DNA of 64,000 bases, taken from assembly GCA_964426545.1 (NCBI GenBank), contig CAYRQP010000002.1, forward strand, positions 91,110 through 155,109, in the 5' to 3' direction. Source of the DNA: CAYRQP01 sp964426545 (GTDB lineage Bacteria; Fermentibacterota; Fermentibacteria; Fermentibacterales; JCC-6). Below the pieces are notes generated by a model. It saw nothing but the letters and a program-made list of their open reading frames with translations. It made no database searches and was not told the origin of the DNA. The stretch's first letter is position 1; every line of letters begins with the position of its first letter. Made by a program: the position numbers and the translations under genes. Below are positions 16,751 through 24,926 of the stretch, one piece after another.

Positions 16751-18137
16751 AGACACTTCATCGGTTGTTATTCTCGGTGCAGGACTTGCGGGGCTGACTG
16801 CGGCGGAATATCTTGCTGCCCGAGGTAAAAGAGTGCTGGTTATCGAAAAAGATGCTCAGCCGGGTGGTCTGGCAGTTACGCTCAAAGATGAATCTTTTCA
16901 TTATGACTGCGGCCCCCACAGATTTCACACAAAAAATCCGGAGTTGCTGCAATTTGTGGAAGAACTTCTTCCCGATGAATTGCTCGAACTTGAGAGACTC
17001 AGCCGGATAAGGCTCCTCGACCGGTATTTTCAATACCCGCTTGCTCTCGGTGATGTCCTTAAACGGATGCCCATTCATAAAGGTATCGGAATGATATTCA
17101 GCTATCTTGGTGAAAAAGTAAGAAGGATCATTGCCCCGAGGGATGATGCCAACTTCGAAGGATGGGTTGTCAGCCGCTTCGGCAGAAAACTCTATGACCT
17201 TTACTTTGGACCATATACCGAGAAACTGTGGGGCTGTCCTGCAAACGAACTTTCAGCGGACTGGGCGAGTCAACGGATAACTGTACCCGGACTTGCCGGG
17301 CTCATTAAAGCCACACTATTTCCAAATAAAGAGCAGGTTCGAAGCCTTATCAGCACATTCTTCTATCCCAAAGGCGGTATTGGAAGAATTTGTGAAGTCC
17401 TGGCAGAGCGGGTCACCGCAAATAACGGAGAAATCTTATACAACATGAAACCTGAGTCCATACGGTGGAGTGAGTCCGGGGGATTTATTATCGATACCGG
17501 TAGCCGTACAATCGAAGCAGACAAGATTGTCAATACAATTCCCGTGGGTGATTATGTGAATCTACTGGGGGACATACTGCCGAGGAATGTACAAGAGTCA
17601 GTCGCAAAACTGCATTTCAGGGCGATAGTGTTTGTTGTTCTCCGCATATCCCGGCGGGTTGATGCGCGTGACCACTGGATATATGCACCCGAAAAGAGGT
17701 ATATATTCAACCGTCTGTCCATACCCGAGAACTTCGATCCGGAATGTTCAGATACCGGTTCACAGGTGGTCTTCGAGTTCTCCTGTGCCGAAGGAGACGA
17801 CATTTGGAATGAGAAGACAGACCTGCTCGAATCGGCAATCACCGGCGGTGAAAGACTTGAACTCTTCACCCGAGATGAAGTACTTGGTTCAACCGTTGTG
17901 AAACAGGCACATGCATATCCTATCTATGGTCTGAACTACGCGTCTGAATCATCTGTTGTTCTCGATGCCCTCGATGGATTGGAGAACTCGGTTACATGCG
18001 GTAGGCAGGGTCTTTTCAGATACAACAACATGGACCACTCGATTGAAATGGGTAAGTACGCTGCGATGGAGATTCTTGAAGAGGGTACCATTCGGGAGAA
18101 GTTCGCATGGACTTCGGATACCTGGGCGGACGGATAA
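16743..18137 (+). CDS. FAD-dependent UDP-galactopyranose-mutase-like oxidoreductase
   Basis: A 464-residue flavoprotein. The N-terminal dinucleotide-binding motif is VVILGAGLAGLTAAEYL...VLVIEKDAQPGG, followed by CGPHRFHTKN and RYFQYPL, as in UDP-galactopyranose mutase and protoporphyrinogen-oxidase-like enzymes of glycan pathways. LYFGPYTEKLWG and the C-terminal CGRQGLFRYNNMDHSIEMG (flavin-contacting) support this. It may interconvert or oxidise a nucleotide sugar; the substrate is not identifiable. The ATG at 16743 overlaps the previous stop. The scar at 2396-2665 holds the tail of a second, divergent member of this family. Confidence 0.78.
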   Translation: MNKDTSSVVILGAGLAGLTAAEYLAARGKRVLVIEKDAQPGGLAVTLKDESFHYDCGPHRFHTKNPELLQFVEELLPDELLELERLSRIRLLDRYFQYPLALGDVLKRMPIHKGIGMIFSYLGEKVRRIIAPRDDANFEGWVVSRFGRKLYDLYFGPYTEKLWGCPANELSADWASQRITVPGLAGLIKATLFPNKEQVRSLISTFFYPKGGIGRICEVLAERVTANNGEILYNMKPESIRWSESGGFIIDTGSRTIEADKIVNTIPVGDYVNLLGDILPRNVQESVAKLHFRAIVFVVLRISRRVDARDHWIYAPEKRYIFNRLSIPENFDPECSDTGSQVVFEFSCAEGDDIWNEKTDLLESAITGGERLELFTRDEVLGSTVVKQAHAYPIYGLNYASESSVVLDALDGLENSVTCGRQGLFRYNNMDHSIEMGKYAAMEILEEGTIREKFAWTSDTWADG

Positions 18138-18144
18138 TACGATT

Positions 18145-18573
18145 ATGTCCCCGGCACGAGGACGGCTGATTCTTACCCTTGTTATAGGAATTCCCGGACT
18201 TGTGTTTCTCATTCTTTCAATTTTCAGACCGGTGCTGTACACTACAGACTCACTACTCGACCCGATACTTTCCGCTACCTGCCACAGATTACCTGAACGG
18301 TCCCTGCATTTGCCATGGGGCACGAGCGGTTTATGTGCAAGATGTACTTTCTTCTGGTTTGGACTGGCTTCAGGTGCCTTTATATTGTATAAGAGAATAC
18401 TATGCCCTAAATTCGGGATTGGATTTTTGCTGCTTCTACCGCTCATCGGAGACGGAACCGTGCAATATTTCACTTTGTATGAAAGTTCGAACATTATCCG
18501 GATGATAACCGGCTTGTGTGCAGGCACGGGAATTGCATTTATTCTACTTGGAGAACACGGCAGGAAAAAGTAA
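18145..18573 (+). CDS. DUF2085 family membrane protein
   Basis: A 142-residue membrane protein with three or four helices. The family signature is ATCHRLPERSL followed by GLCARCTFFW. The Cys/His arrangement (C-H...C-x2-C) could hold a metal or heme-like cofactor, but no function is established. The ATG at 18145 lies 7 bases after the previous stop, so it is probably the last gene of the transcript; longer in-frame starts run into the oxidoreductase gene and are rejected. Confidence 0.75.
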   Translation: MSPARGRLILTLVIGIPGLVFLILSIFRPVLYTTDSLLDPILSATCHRLPERSLHLPWGTSGLCARCTFFWFGLASGAFILYKRILCPKFGIGFLLLLPLIGDGTVQYFTLYESSNIIRMITGLCAGTGIAFILLGEHGRKK

Positions 18574-18645
18574 TACTACTTAGGAACAGTAAAGAGAGTA
18601 TTCAGGTTTGATAGAGGAAAATCGACAGTTTACACGGAGGATTGA

Positions 18646-20004
18646 ATGAGGATACTGATTGTCTTGGTAATGTTCATACTTCTGCTTTCATGCGGTGCTC
18701 CGCCTGAAGAAGCCTCTGTCGAAACAGAAGTACGGGCAATGCCTGTCAATGTTCTGCTGATAATCATAGACACTCTTCGCGCAGACCATCTCGCCTGTTA
18801 TGGCTATTACAGGGAGACATCACCGCATATAGACAGTCTTGCAAAAGAAGGTACCCGTTGGGTAAATTGTCAGACACAGGCTCCGTGGACACTGCCGTCT
18901 CATGCCAGTATTTGGACAGGATTATCCGTAGAAGCTCACGGCACCGGATGCTGGGATAGGATAAAGTTCGACCTCGACACCGACCTTCCGTCTCTCCCGG
19001 AGAGGATGCAGACAGCCGGGTTTAGGACATGCGGTATTACGAACTGTCTTCTTCTCAGCGAAGCGCACGGCTTCTCGAACGGGTTCGATTACTATTCCAA
19101 TAATACCACAGGGAGCGAAAGGGCAAAGAAAGCGGTAGGTGAATTGCTGACATGGATAGACTCGGACAGTCTTCAGGAAGAAAGATTCTTTGCCGTTCTT
19201 CATCTTTTTGATGTTCATGCTCCTTACGAACCGCCTGCTCCTTATGACATGCTGTTCGATTCCCTTGTAAACGACGGAGTGACATATTGGGAATGCAATG
19301 AGGAGAATATTCCAATTGTCGACCCTGCTATATTAGAGCATCTCGTGAATCTGTATGACGGTGAAATCCGGTGGGTGGACCACGAACTCGGCAAACTGTT
19401 TTCAGAACTGCATAAGCGCGGACTGGCGGACAGTACTTTAATAATCATTACATCGGATCATGGAGAGGGTTTTCTCGAACATGGCAGGGTCGACCACGGC
19501 AATTCACTGTACCAGGAACTTCTTCATGTCCCGCTGATAATGTCGGGCCCCGGAATAGAAGTCGGTCGGATAGATTCTCTGAATACAGCACTCTATGATC
19601 TTTTTCCAACAATACTTTCAGCCGTGGATGAACCGGTTCCCGATAGTATAGAAGGTGTGGATATTCTATCAGGGACTGTTCCACCTGACAGAACCATACC
19701 TTCAAGCAACGCATTCCTTCCATTTCAACTGCTGCTGGAATCGATGCAGGTCGATTCTACCGACATTCATTCCATTGCGGTATTGTCCGGAGTAATCAAG
19801 ACCATTGCCGATATGGAAAACTACGAATACAGGTCGTATTATCTCGATATCGATCGCGGTGAATTATCTCCGGTTGAATCTGATTCACAAAGCATCGAAC
19901 AGATAGATCTTCATTGGACAACTCCGCTTCAGGGGTATACGGAACCCGTCGATTATGATTCCACCGATATTGAAATACTTCGGGATCTGGGATATGTAAG
20001 GTAG
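18646..20004 (+). CDS. Sulfatase-like lipoprotein hydrolase 1
   Basis: A 452-residue member of the alkaline phosphatase superfamily with lipobox LLSC (Cys16), so it is probably envelope-anchored. Metal-site motifs are LLIIIDTLRADHLACYGY and ITSDHGEGFLEHG; HGNSLYQELLHVPLIMSGPG matches the sulfatase core. At the nucleophile position the sulfatase consensus C/S-x-P-S-R is replaced by T82-L-P-S-H86. Thr nucleophiles are known in phosphoethanolamine transferases and LtaS of the same superfamily. A phosphodiesterase, phosphotransferase or unusual sulfatase role is therefore possible, and formylglycine maturation is not. It starts with GGAGGATTG before ATG. First of four tandem paralogues; ends ILRDLGYVR. 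Confidence 0.8.
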   Translation: MRILIVLVMFILLLSCGAPPEEASVETEVRAMPVNVLLIIIDTLRADHLACYGYYRETSPHIDSLAKEGTRWVNCQTQAPWTLPSHASIWTGLSVEAHGTGCWDRIKFDLDTDLPSLPERMQTAGFRTCGITNCLLLSEAHGFSNGFDYYSNNTTGSERAKKAVGELLTWIDSDSLQEERFFAVLHLFDVHAPYEPPAPYDMLFDSLVNDGVTYWECNEENIPIVDPAILEHLVNLYDGEIRWVDHELGKLFSELHKRGLADSTLIIITSDHGEGFLEHGRVDHGNSLYQELLHVPLIMSGPGIEVGRIDSLNTALYDLFPTILSAVDEPVPDSIEGVDILSGTVPPDRTIPSSNAFLPFQLLLESMQVDSTDIHSIAVLSGVIKTIADMENYEYRSYYLDIDRGELSPVESDSQSIEQIDLHWTTPLQGYTEPVDYDSTDIEILRDLGYVR

Positions 20005-20007
20005 AAT

Positions 20008-21366
20008 ATGAAAAGAGTATTCTATATCTATCTGCTTGTTTCAACAGTATTTTTGTCCTGCGGGAATGTACCTGCTGAGATAACAACGGACGAAACAGAT
20101 AGAGAAGCACAGCATGTCAATGTTCTGCTGATAATCATCGACACTCTACGAGCCGATCATCTTTCCTGCTACGGCTATGAAAGAGAAACGTCTCCAAATA
20201 TAGACAGCCTGGCAAATACAGGAACCAGATGGGTAAATGCACAGGCGCAGGCTCCGTGGACTCTGCCTTCCCATGCTAGTATCTGGACAGGATTGTCAGT
20301 ACAGGCACATCACACCGGAACCTGGGAAGACAAAAACCATGCACTTGACACCAATCTTCCCTCCCTGCCGCAGACTCTTCAATCCACCGGCTACAGAACT
20401 TGCGGAATTACAAACATCATTCTGCTCAATTCTGCTCATGGCTTTGATGCAGGATTCGACTATTTCGATTGCAATGAGACGGGAAATGGGCGCGCAAGCA
20501 AATCGATTGATCTGCTTCTCGACTGGATAGATGAAGACACTCTGCGGAATGACAACTTTTTTGCAGTCCTCCACCTTTTCGATGTGCATGACCCTTATGA
20601 CCCGCTTCCGCCATTCGATACGCTATTCGACCCGGATGGCACACGTGAGATTACTACATGGAGATGCGACAAAAGAACGGGCGGACTCCTGTATCCTGAG
20701 CACCTTGAACATCTTACCGCAATGTATAACAGCGAGATAGCCTATACAGACAATCAGCTTGGACGGTTATTCGGAGAACTGCGTACACGTGGGCTGGCCG
20801 ATTCTACATTGATAATAGTAACGTCCGACCATGGAGAGGGTTTCCTCGAGCATGGAAGAGTAGGGCACGGCAACTCTCTCTGCCAGGAACTTCTTCATAT
20901 CCCACTTATAATGTCAGGACCGGGAATAGAAGCAGATAGAATAGACTCGCTTCGAGTCGGGCACTATGATCTTTTCCCGACAATATTGACTCTGGTTGGT
21001 GAACCTGTCCCGGTAACCGTGGAGGGATTGGACATCCTGTCCGGTGATTTATCTCCGGACCGTCCTGTTCCATCCAGTTCATCTTCGAATACCTATGTCA
21101 TGGTTGCATATCCCGACTCAGTGGATAAGCAATCCATAGCGTATATATCAGGGATGATTAAGACGATGGGAAATATGGATGATTATGAATTCAGATGTTA
21201 CGACATAGCAGCTGATCCGGGGGAGGTAAATCCCTATGAAGCTGACTCTGCACAGATAAAGACTCTGGAATGGTTTTGGGTTACTCCCGTACTGGGAAAT
21301 ACCGAAGTCGTGAATTATGATTCCCTTGGAATAAATATACTGCAGGATCTGGGGTATATACGATGA
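20008..21366 (+). CDS. Sulfatase-like lipoprotein hydrolase 2
   Basis: 452 residues, the closest relative of the preceding gene (same length, same LLIIIDTLRADHL, LPSHASIWTGLSVQAH and SDHGEGFLEHGRVGHGNSL blocks). Lipobox FLSC with Cys18. The nucleophile position is T85 in TLPSH. It starts 3 bases after the previous stop and overlaps the next gene by 4 bases, implying translational coupling. The pair most probably arose by recent tandem duplication and may differ in substrate through the variable C-terminal third (about 330-430). Confidence 0.8.
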   Translation: MKRVFYIYLLVSTVFLSCGNVPAEITTDETDREAQHVNVLLIIIDTLRADHLSCYGYERETSPNIDSLANTGTRWVNAQAQAPWTLPSHASIWTGLSVQAHHTGTWEDKNHALDTNLPSLPQTLQSTGYRTCGITNIILLNSAHGFDAGFDYFDCNETGNGRASKSIDLLLDWIDEDTLRNDNFFAVLHLFDVHDPYDPLPPFDTLFDPDGTREITTWRCDKRTGGLLYPEHLEHLTAMYNSEIAYTDNQLGRLFGELRTRGLADSTLIIVTSDHGEGFLEHGRVGHGNSLCQELLHIPLIMSGPGIEADRIDSLRVGHYDLFPTILTLVGEPVPVTVEGLDILSGDLSPDRPVPSSSSSNTYVMVAYPDSVDKQSIAYISGMIKTMGNMDDYEFRCYDIAADPGEVNPYEADSAQIKTLEWFWVTPVLGNTEVVNYDSLGINILQDLGYIR

Positions 21367-22733
21367 GAAAAAGTGGAGTAGAACTTGTTATTTTCGCATG
21401 CCTGCTACTGATATTGAATATCTCAGGCTGCAGCACTAAAACCAACCCTGAAAAAAGGTCAGTAATACTAATAAGTATCGATACTATGCGTGCTGACCAT
21501 CTCCGGTGCTATGGATATGACAGGAAAACCTCACCAACGATGGACAGTCTTGCTCTAGCAGGCACAAGATGGACTTCCTGCCAGGCACAATCTCCATGGA
21601 CACTGCCGTCTCATGCAAGTATCTGGACCGGTCTATCGGTCGATGCACACGGTACGAGATGGGATGAATGCGGTATGCATGTACTTGTTCCGTATCTCCC
21701 GTCACTGCCGAAAATTCTGAATGATGAAGGATTCAAAACAGCAGCTTTCACGAATGTTGCATATCTAAGTCCTGACTACGGATTCGACAGGGGATTCGAT
21801 GAGTTCACCTGGCATCCGAATGGAGCAGGACGAGCAAGAACCACGATTGATAATGCTCTGCAATGGATTCTTCATAATGCTGATAAAGATGAACCGTTCT
21901 TTCTTTTGTTGCATTTTTTCGATGTCCATGCTCCTTATGCACCGCCGGCTCCTCCGGAGCGGTTTTTCGAAGATGTCGATGTTCTGGAAGACAGCATTAC
22001 TTGGAGTGATATCAAGGGAGATTCATCGACTGCTTTCCGGCAGGAAAACCTGAACGGCCTAATCGACCTCTATGATGCAGAAATAAGATGCATCGACGAG
22101 CAGTTGAACAGGTTGATGGCACAATTGCGCTATATGGAAATTGATGACAATACCCTAATCATAATTGTCTCCGACCACGGCGAAGAATTCATGGATCATG
22201 GTTCATGGGGACACGGACACACACTCTATCAGGAACTGCTCGAAGTACCCCTGATAATGACAGGTCCGGATGTTCCGTCCGGGATAGTGGATTCGACTGT
22301 TGTGGGACATTTCGACATTCTACCTACTATCCTCGATTATCTCGATATAGACATTCCGGAGAATATAGAAGGTATGAATATTCTGGGCGGGCAGATAAGG
22401 GAGAACAGGGGGGTACCTTCCGGTGGTGCAACTCCGGTAAGGCATCTCGAACTGAGCAGCAAAGGTGATTCTATCATTGTCAGTGCAGACAATCAGCTTC
22501 ATTGTGTACGCATTGGAGAGAAGAAAATCTACTGGATATTGCAGGGAGACAGTATCCGTTCCTATAATCTACTGACTGACCCGCTGGAACTAGAACCGCA
22601 GGAAGACACTCTTCTATGCCTGGAAATGATTGAAGAATTTGTCAATATTCCACTGCAGGCACATCCTGCTTATGTCGTAATAACTGATACAACGATAAAC
22701 GAAGCGCTTGAAGGATTGGGATACATAAGATGA
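21363..22733 (+). CDS. Sulfatase-like lipoprotein hydrolase 3
   Basis: 456 residues with lipobox ISGC (Cys23). The core is SVILISIDTMRADHLRCYGY, Thr nucleophile T80 in SPWTLPSHASIWTG, and VSDHGEEFMDHGSWGHGHTLYQELLEVPLI. It differs from copies 1 and 2 by HGxWGHGHTLYQE in place of HGRVxHGNSL, a feature shared with copy 4, so copies 3 and 4 form a second subgroup. The start overlaps the previous gene by 4 bases (ATGA). It ends ALEGLGYIR. Confidence 0.8.
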   Translation: MRKSGVELVIFACLLLILNISGCSTKTNPEKRSVILISIDTMRADHLRCYGYDRKTSPTMDSLALAGTRWTSCQAQSPWTLPSHASIWTGLSVDAHGTRWDECGMHVLVPYLPSLPKILNDEGFKTAAFTNVAYLSPDYGFDRGFDEFTWHPNGAGRARTTIDNALQWILHNADKDEPFFLLLHFFDVHAPYAPPAPPERFFEDVDVLEDSITWSDIKGDSSTAFRQENLNGLIDLYDAEIRCIDEQLNRLMAQLRYMEIDDNTLIIIVSDHGEEFMDHGSWGHGHTLYQELLEVPLIMTGPDVPSGIVDSTVVGHFDILPTILDYLDIDIPENIEGMNILGGQIRENRGVPSGGATPVRHLELSSKGDSIIVSADNQLHCVRIGEKKIYWILQGDSIRSYNLLTDPLELEPQEDTLLCLEMIEEFVNIPLQAHPAYVVITDTTINEALEGLGYIR

Positions 22734-24070
22734 GATTTTCAAAATATACTATCTATGTACTTGTAATTGTATTACTGACAAATTCTTCATGCCGCCTGTC
22801 ACCAAAATCAGACATGCCCAATGTAATTCTGATAAGCATAGACACCCTCAGGGGTTCTAACCTTGGCTGCTACGGATATCGTCGGAATACCTCACCGGCG
22901 ATAGATAGTCTTGCGCAAACGGGTACAATGTGGGCGGACTGTCAGGCACAGTCTCCATGGACCCTTCCCTCGCATGCCACAATGTGGACCGGTCTCTCGG
23001 AAGCCGCACACAAGACAAGTTGGTATGATGACGAAATGCATGTTCTTGATCCGTCTCTTCCCACTATTGCATCGGTTCTTCACGGGGAAGGATACAGAAC
23101 TGCGGCTTTCACCAACATCTGCTATCTGAGCCCGGAATATGGCTTCGACCGCGAATTCGACCATTTTTCGTGGTACCCCGATGGAAACGGCAGAGCAAGA
23201 GCGACTGTCGAAGAAGTCTCTGTCTGGCTCGAAGAGAACATAGGTAATCCCAATCCGTTCTTCATGGTTATTCACTTCTATGATGTTCACATGCCCTATA
23301 ATCCACCACCCCCTTATGATACGGAATTCATCAGGATAGGGATGGGAGTGGATTCTACCACCTGGTGGGATGTAACCGAAGACGGTGAACTCCTGAATCC
23401 GGATGACCTCGAACAACTGCTTGCTTTGTATGATGGGGAAGTTAGATGGGTCGATTCACAATTAGGGGTTCTCTTTGGCAATATGAGAGAACTGGGGCTG
23501 GATGAAAACACAATAATCATAATCACCTCAGACCACGGAGAAGAGTTTCTGGAACATGGGGGATGGGGACACGGACAGACACTGTATCAGGAACAGCTTC
23601 ATGTTCCACTGATAATAACAGGTCCTGGTATTCCTGCTGATTCCGTGAATACGAATGTTGCAGGATTATGGGATATTTTCCCAACGATTACGGGACTTCT
23701 TGGTTATGAAACACCAGCGAATGTAGAAGGCAGGGACCTGTTTGATATCGATGGCAGAAGACGAAGTGTTCCTGCAGGTGCCGTGGGACCGGACAGGTAT
23801 CTTGTTGTAGAAGACATAGGACAGGTGTTCGAGCCTCGGGAAATGGCTGCGGTCAGGATAGGTTTCGATAAAATAATATGGGATATCAAGGAAGATTCGA
23901 TGGAAGCATTCAACCTGGCCGAAGACCCTGATGAATTCAGAATTCTCCTACCTGCTGTTTACCTAATTGACGAGGTAGAAAACTACCGCCTGACCCCGCC
24001 GCAATGTTCTCCACCGCCCGTCTCCGGTGAATCCAACGATGTCCTCCAGGACCTCGGCTACATAAATTAA
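22730..24070 (+). CDS. Sulfatase-like lipoprotein hydrolase 4
   Basis: 446 residues, signal with a likely lipobox at NSSC (Cys21). It keeps VILISIDTL but the following ADH of the other three copies is changed (RGSNLGCYGY), so one conserved N-terminal polar patch is lost. Thr nucleophile T78 in SPWTLPSHATMWTG; ITSDHGEEFLEHGGWGHGQTLYQEQLHVPLI is intact. The start overlaps copy 3 by 4 bases. The stop codon at 24068-24070 is immediately followed by the left REP of the transposase element. Confidence 0.78.
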   Translation: MRFSKYTIYVLVIVLLTNSSCRLSPKSDMPNVILISIDTLRGSNLGCYGYRRNTSPAIDSLAQTGTMWADCQAQSPWTLPSHATMWTGLSEAAHKTSWYDDEMHVLDPSLPTIASVLHGEGYRTAAFTNICYLSPEYGFDREFDHFSWYPDGNGRARATVEEVSVWLEENIGNPNPFFMVIHFYDVHMPYNPPPPYDTEFIRIGMGVDSTTWWDVTEDGELLNPDDLEQLLALYDGEVRWVDSQLGVLFGNMRELGLDENTIIIITSDHGEEFLEHGGWGHGQTLYQEQLHVPLIITGPGIPADSVNTNVAGLWDIFPTITGLLGYETPANVEGRDLFDIDGRRRSVPAGAVGPDRYLVVEDIGQVFEPREMAAVRIGFDKIIWDIKEDSMEAFNLAEDPDEFRILLPAVYLIDEVENYRLTPPQCSPPPVSGESNDVLQDLGYIN

Positions 24071-24071
24071 G

Positions 24072-24134
24072 AATTAAAGGGACAGTATACTTAATTGCCA
24101 TTTGCCATTGAATTAAAGGGACAGTATACTTAAC
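24072..24134. repeat. Left REP pair of RAYT element
   Basis: Copies at 24072-24096 and 24111-24134 share AATTAAAGGGACAGTATACT followed by TAA. They are separated by a 14-base spacer. GGGACAGT is the likely asymmetric recognition tetranucleotide region; the ends AATTAA and TTAATT can pair. Confidence 0.9.
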
Positions 24135-24168
24135 TATTGGCAAACTTGTAGAAAGGAGGACAACTAGA

Positions 24169-24864
24169 ATGGTCAGAATGGCAAGAGCAGTTATTCCCAA
24201 TATTCCACATCATGTAACACAACGAGGGGTTCGGTCATTACCGATATTTCACAGTGAGAGTGACTATCACATTTACTTAAAACTAATACAAAAACAGTGT
24301 GAAGAGCATGAACTTAGCATACTCACCTATTGTCTGATGCCGAATCATGTTCACTTTCTTGCAGTTCCGGGTACCAGTGACAGCCTAGCAAATGCAATAG
24401 GAGAAGCTCATCGAAGATATACTCTGCATATCAACAAACAACAGAATGTCAAAGGCCATCTTTTTCAAGAACGCTTTTTTTCCTGTCCACTTGATATCAA
24501 GCATACATTTGCTGCGTTTAAATACATCTTGCAGAATCCTGTGAAGGCTAACATTGTTCGAAATATCGAAGACTATGAATGGTCCGGTGCAAAGTATCAC
24601 CTCAGTATAGCAGATTCCGATCCTCTTATCGACTCTGAAAAGGTAGCTGATTACATCGGTGGTACTAAAGATCTGCTTCTTGCCGTTTCTTCTGTAAGTG
24701 AAGAACTGATAGAACAAATTCGAAAGACAACAAGAACAGGGCGACCATGTGGAGGAGAGTTATTCGTTAAGAAACTCGAATCCATCACCGGACGAAGGCT
24801 CTCTAAACAGAAACCGGGACCAAAGATAGCGAAACAATCACTTTCAAACAGTAACAGCGAATAA
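24169..24864 (+). CDS. REP-associated tyrosine transposase (TnpA_REP, Y1 family)
   Basis: A 231-residue HUH-type single-strand transposase related to IS200/IS605 TnpA. Signatures are MARAVIPNIPHHVTQRGVR at the start, CLMPNHVHFL carrying the HUH metal-binding His pair (NHVH, about residues 59-63), GHLFQERFFS, and YILQNPVKANIV with the catalytic Tyr near residue 119. The C-terminal PCGGELFVKKLESITGRRL segment is typical of RAYTs that mobilise REP palindromes. It cuts and joins single strands through a 5'-phosphotyrosine link. The RBS is AAAGGAGG. The stop codon lies in the right REP. Confidence 0.92.
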   Translation: MVRMARAVIPNIPHHVTQRGVRSLPIFHSESDYHIYLKLIQKQCEEHELSILTYCLMPNHVHFLAVPGTSDSLANAIGEAHRRYTLHINKQQNVKGHLFQERFFSCPLDIKHTFAAFKYILQNPVKANIVRNIEDYEWSGAKYHLSIADSDPLIDSEKVADYIGGTKDLLLAVSSVSEELIEQIRKTTRTGRPCGGELFVKKLESITGRRLSKQKPGPKIAKQSLSNSNSE

Positions 24865-24926
24865 TTAAGTATACTGTCCCTTTAAATACTCTTCAATTAG
24901 CAATTAAGTATACTGTCCCTTTAATT
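24863..24926. repeat. Right REP pair of RAYT element
   Basis: Copies at 24863-24886 and 24902-24926 are inverted relative to the left pair (AATTAAGTATACTGTCCCTT). The first supplies the last base of the RAYT stop region and the second covers the stop codon of the minus-strand flavoprotein gene (24921-24923). Confidence 0.9.

Larger units (their letters stand above)
24072..24926 (+). mobile_element. RAYT element with flanking REP repeats
   Basis: The segment is bounded by two direct copies of a 24-base repeat on the left and two inverted copies on the right, with a Y1 transposase gene between. Left repeats read AATTAAAGGGACAGTATACT and right repeats are the complement. Immediately outside are the stop codons of the fourth sulfatase-like gene and of the minus-strand flavoprotein, so insertion happened without loss of obvious coding sequence. 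Confidence 0.85.

Noticed and set aside
18646..24070. Formylglycine sulfatases activated by the FGE-like proteins at 52300-53902
   Set aside because: The substrates lack Cys/Ser at the modified position and the FGE-like proteins lack the catalytic Cys pair.
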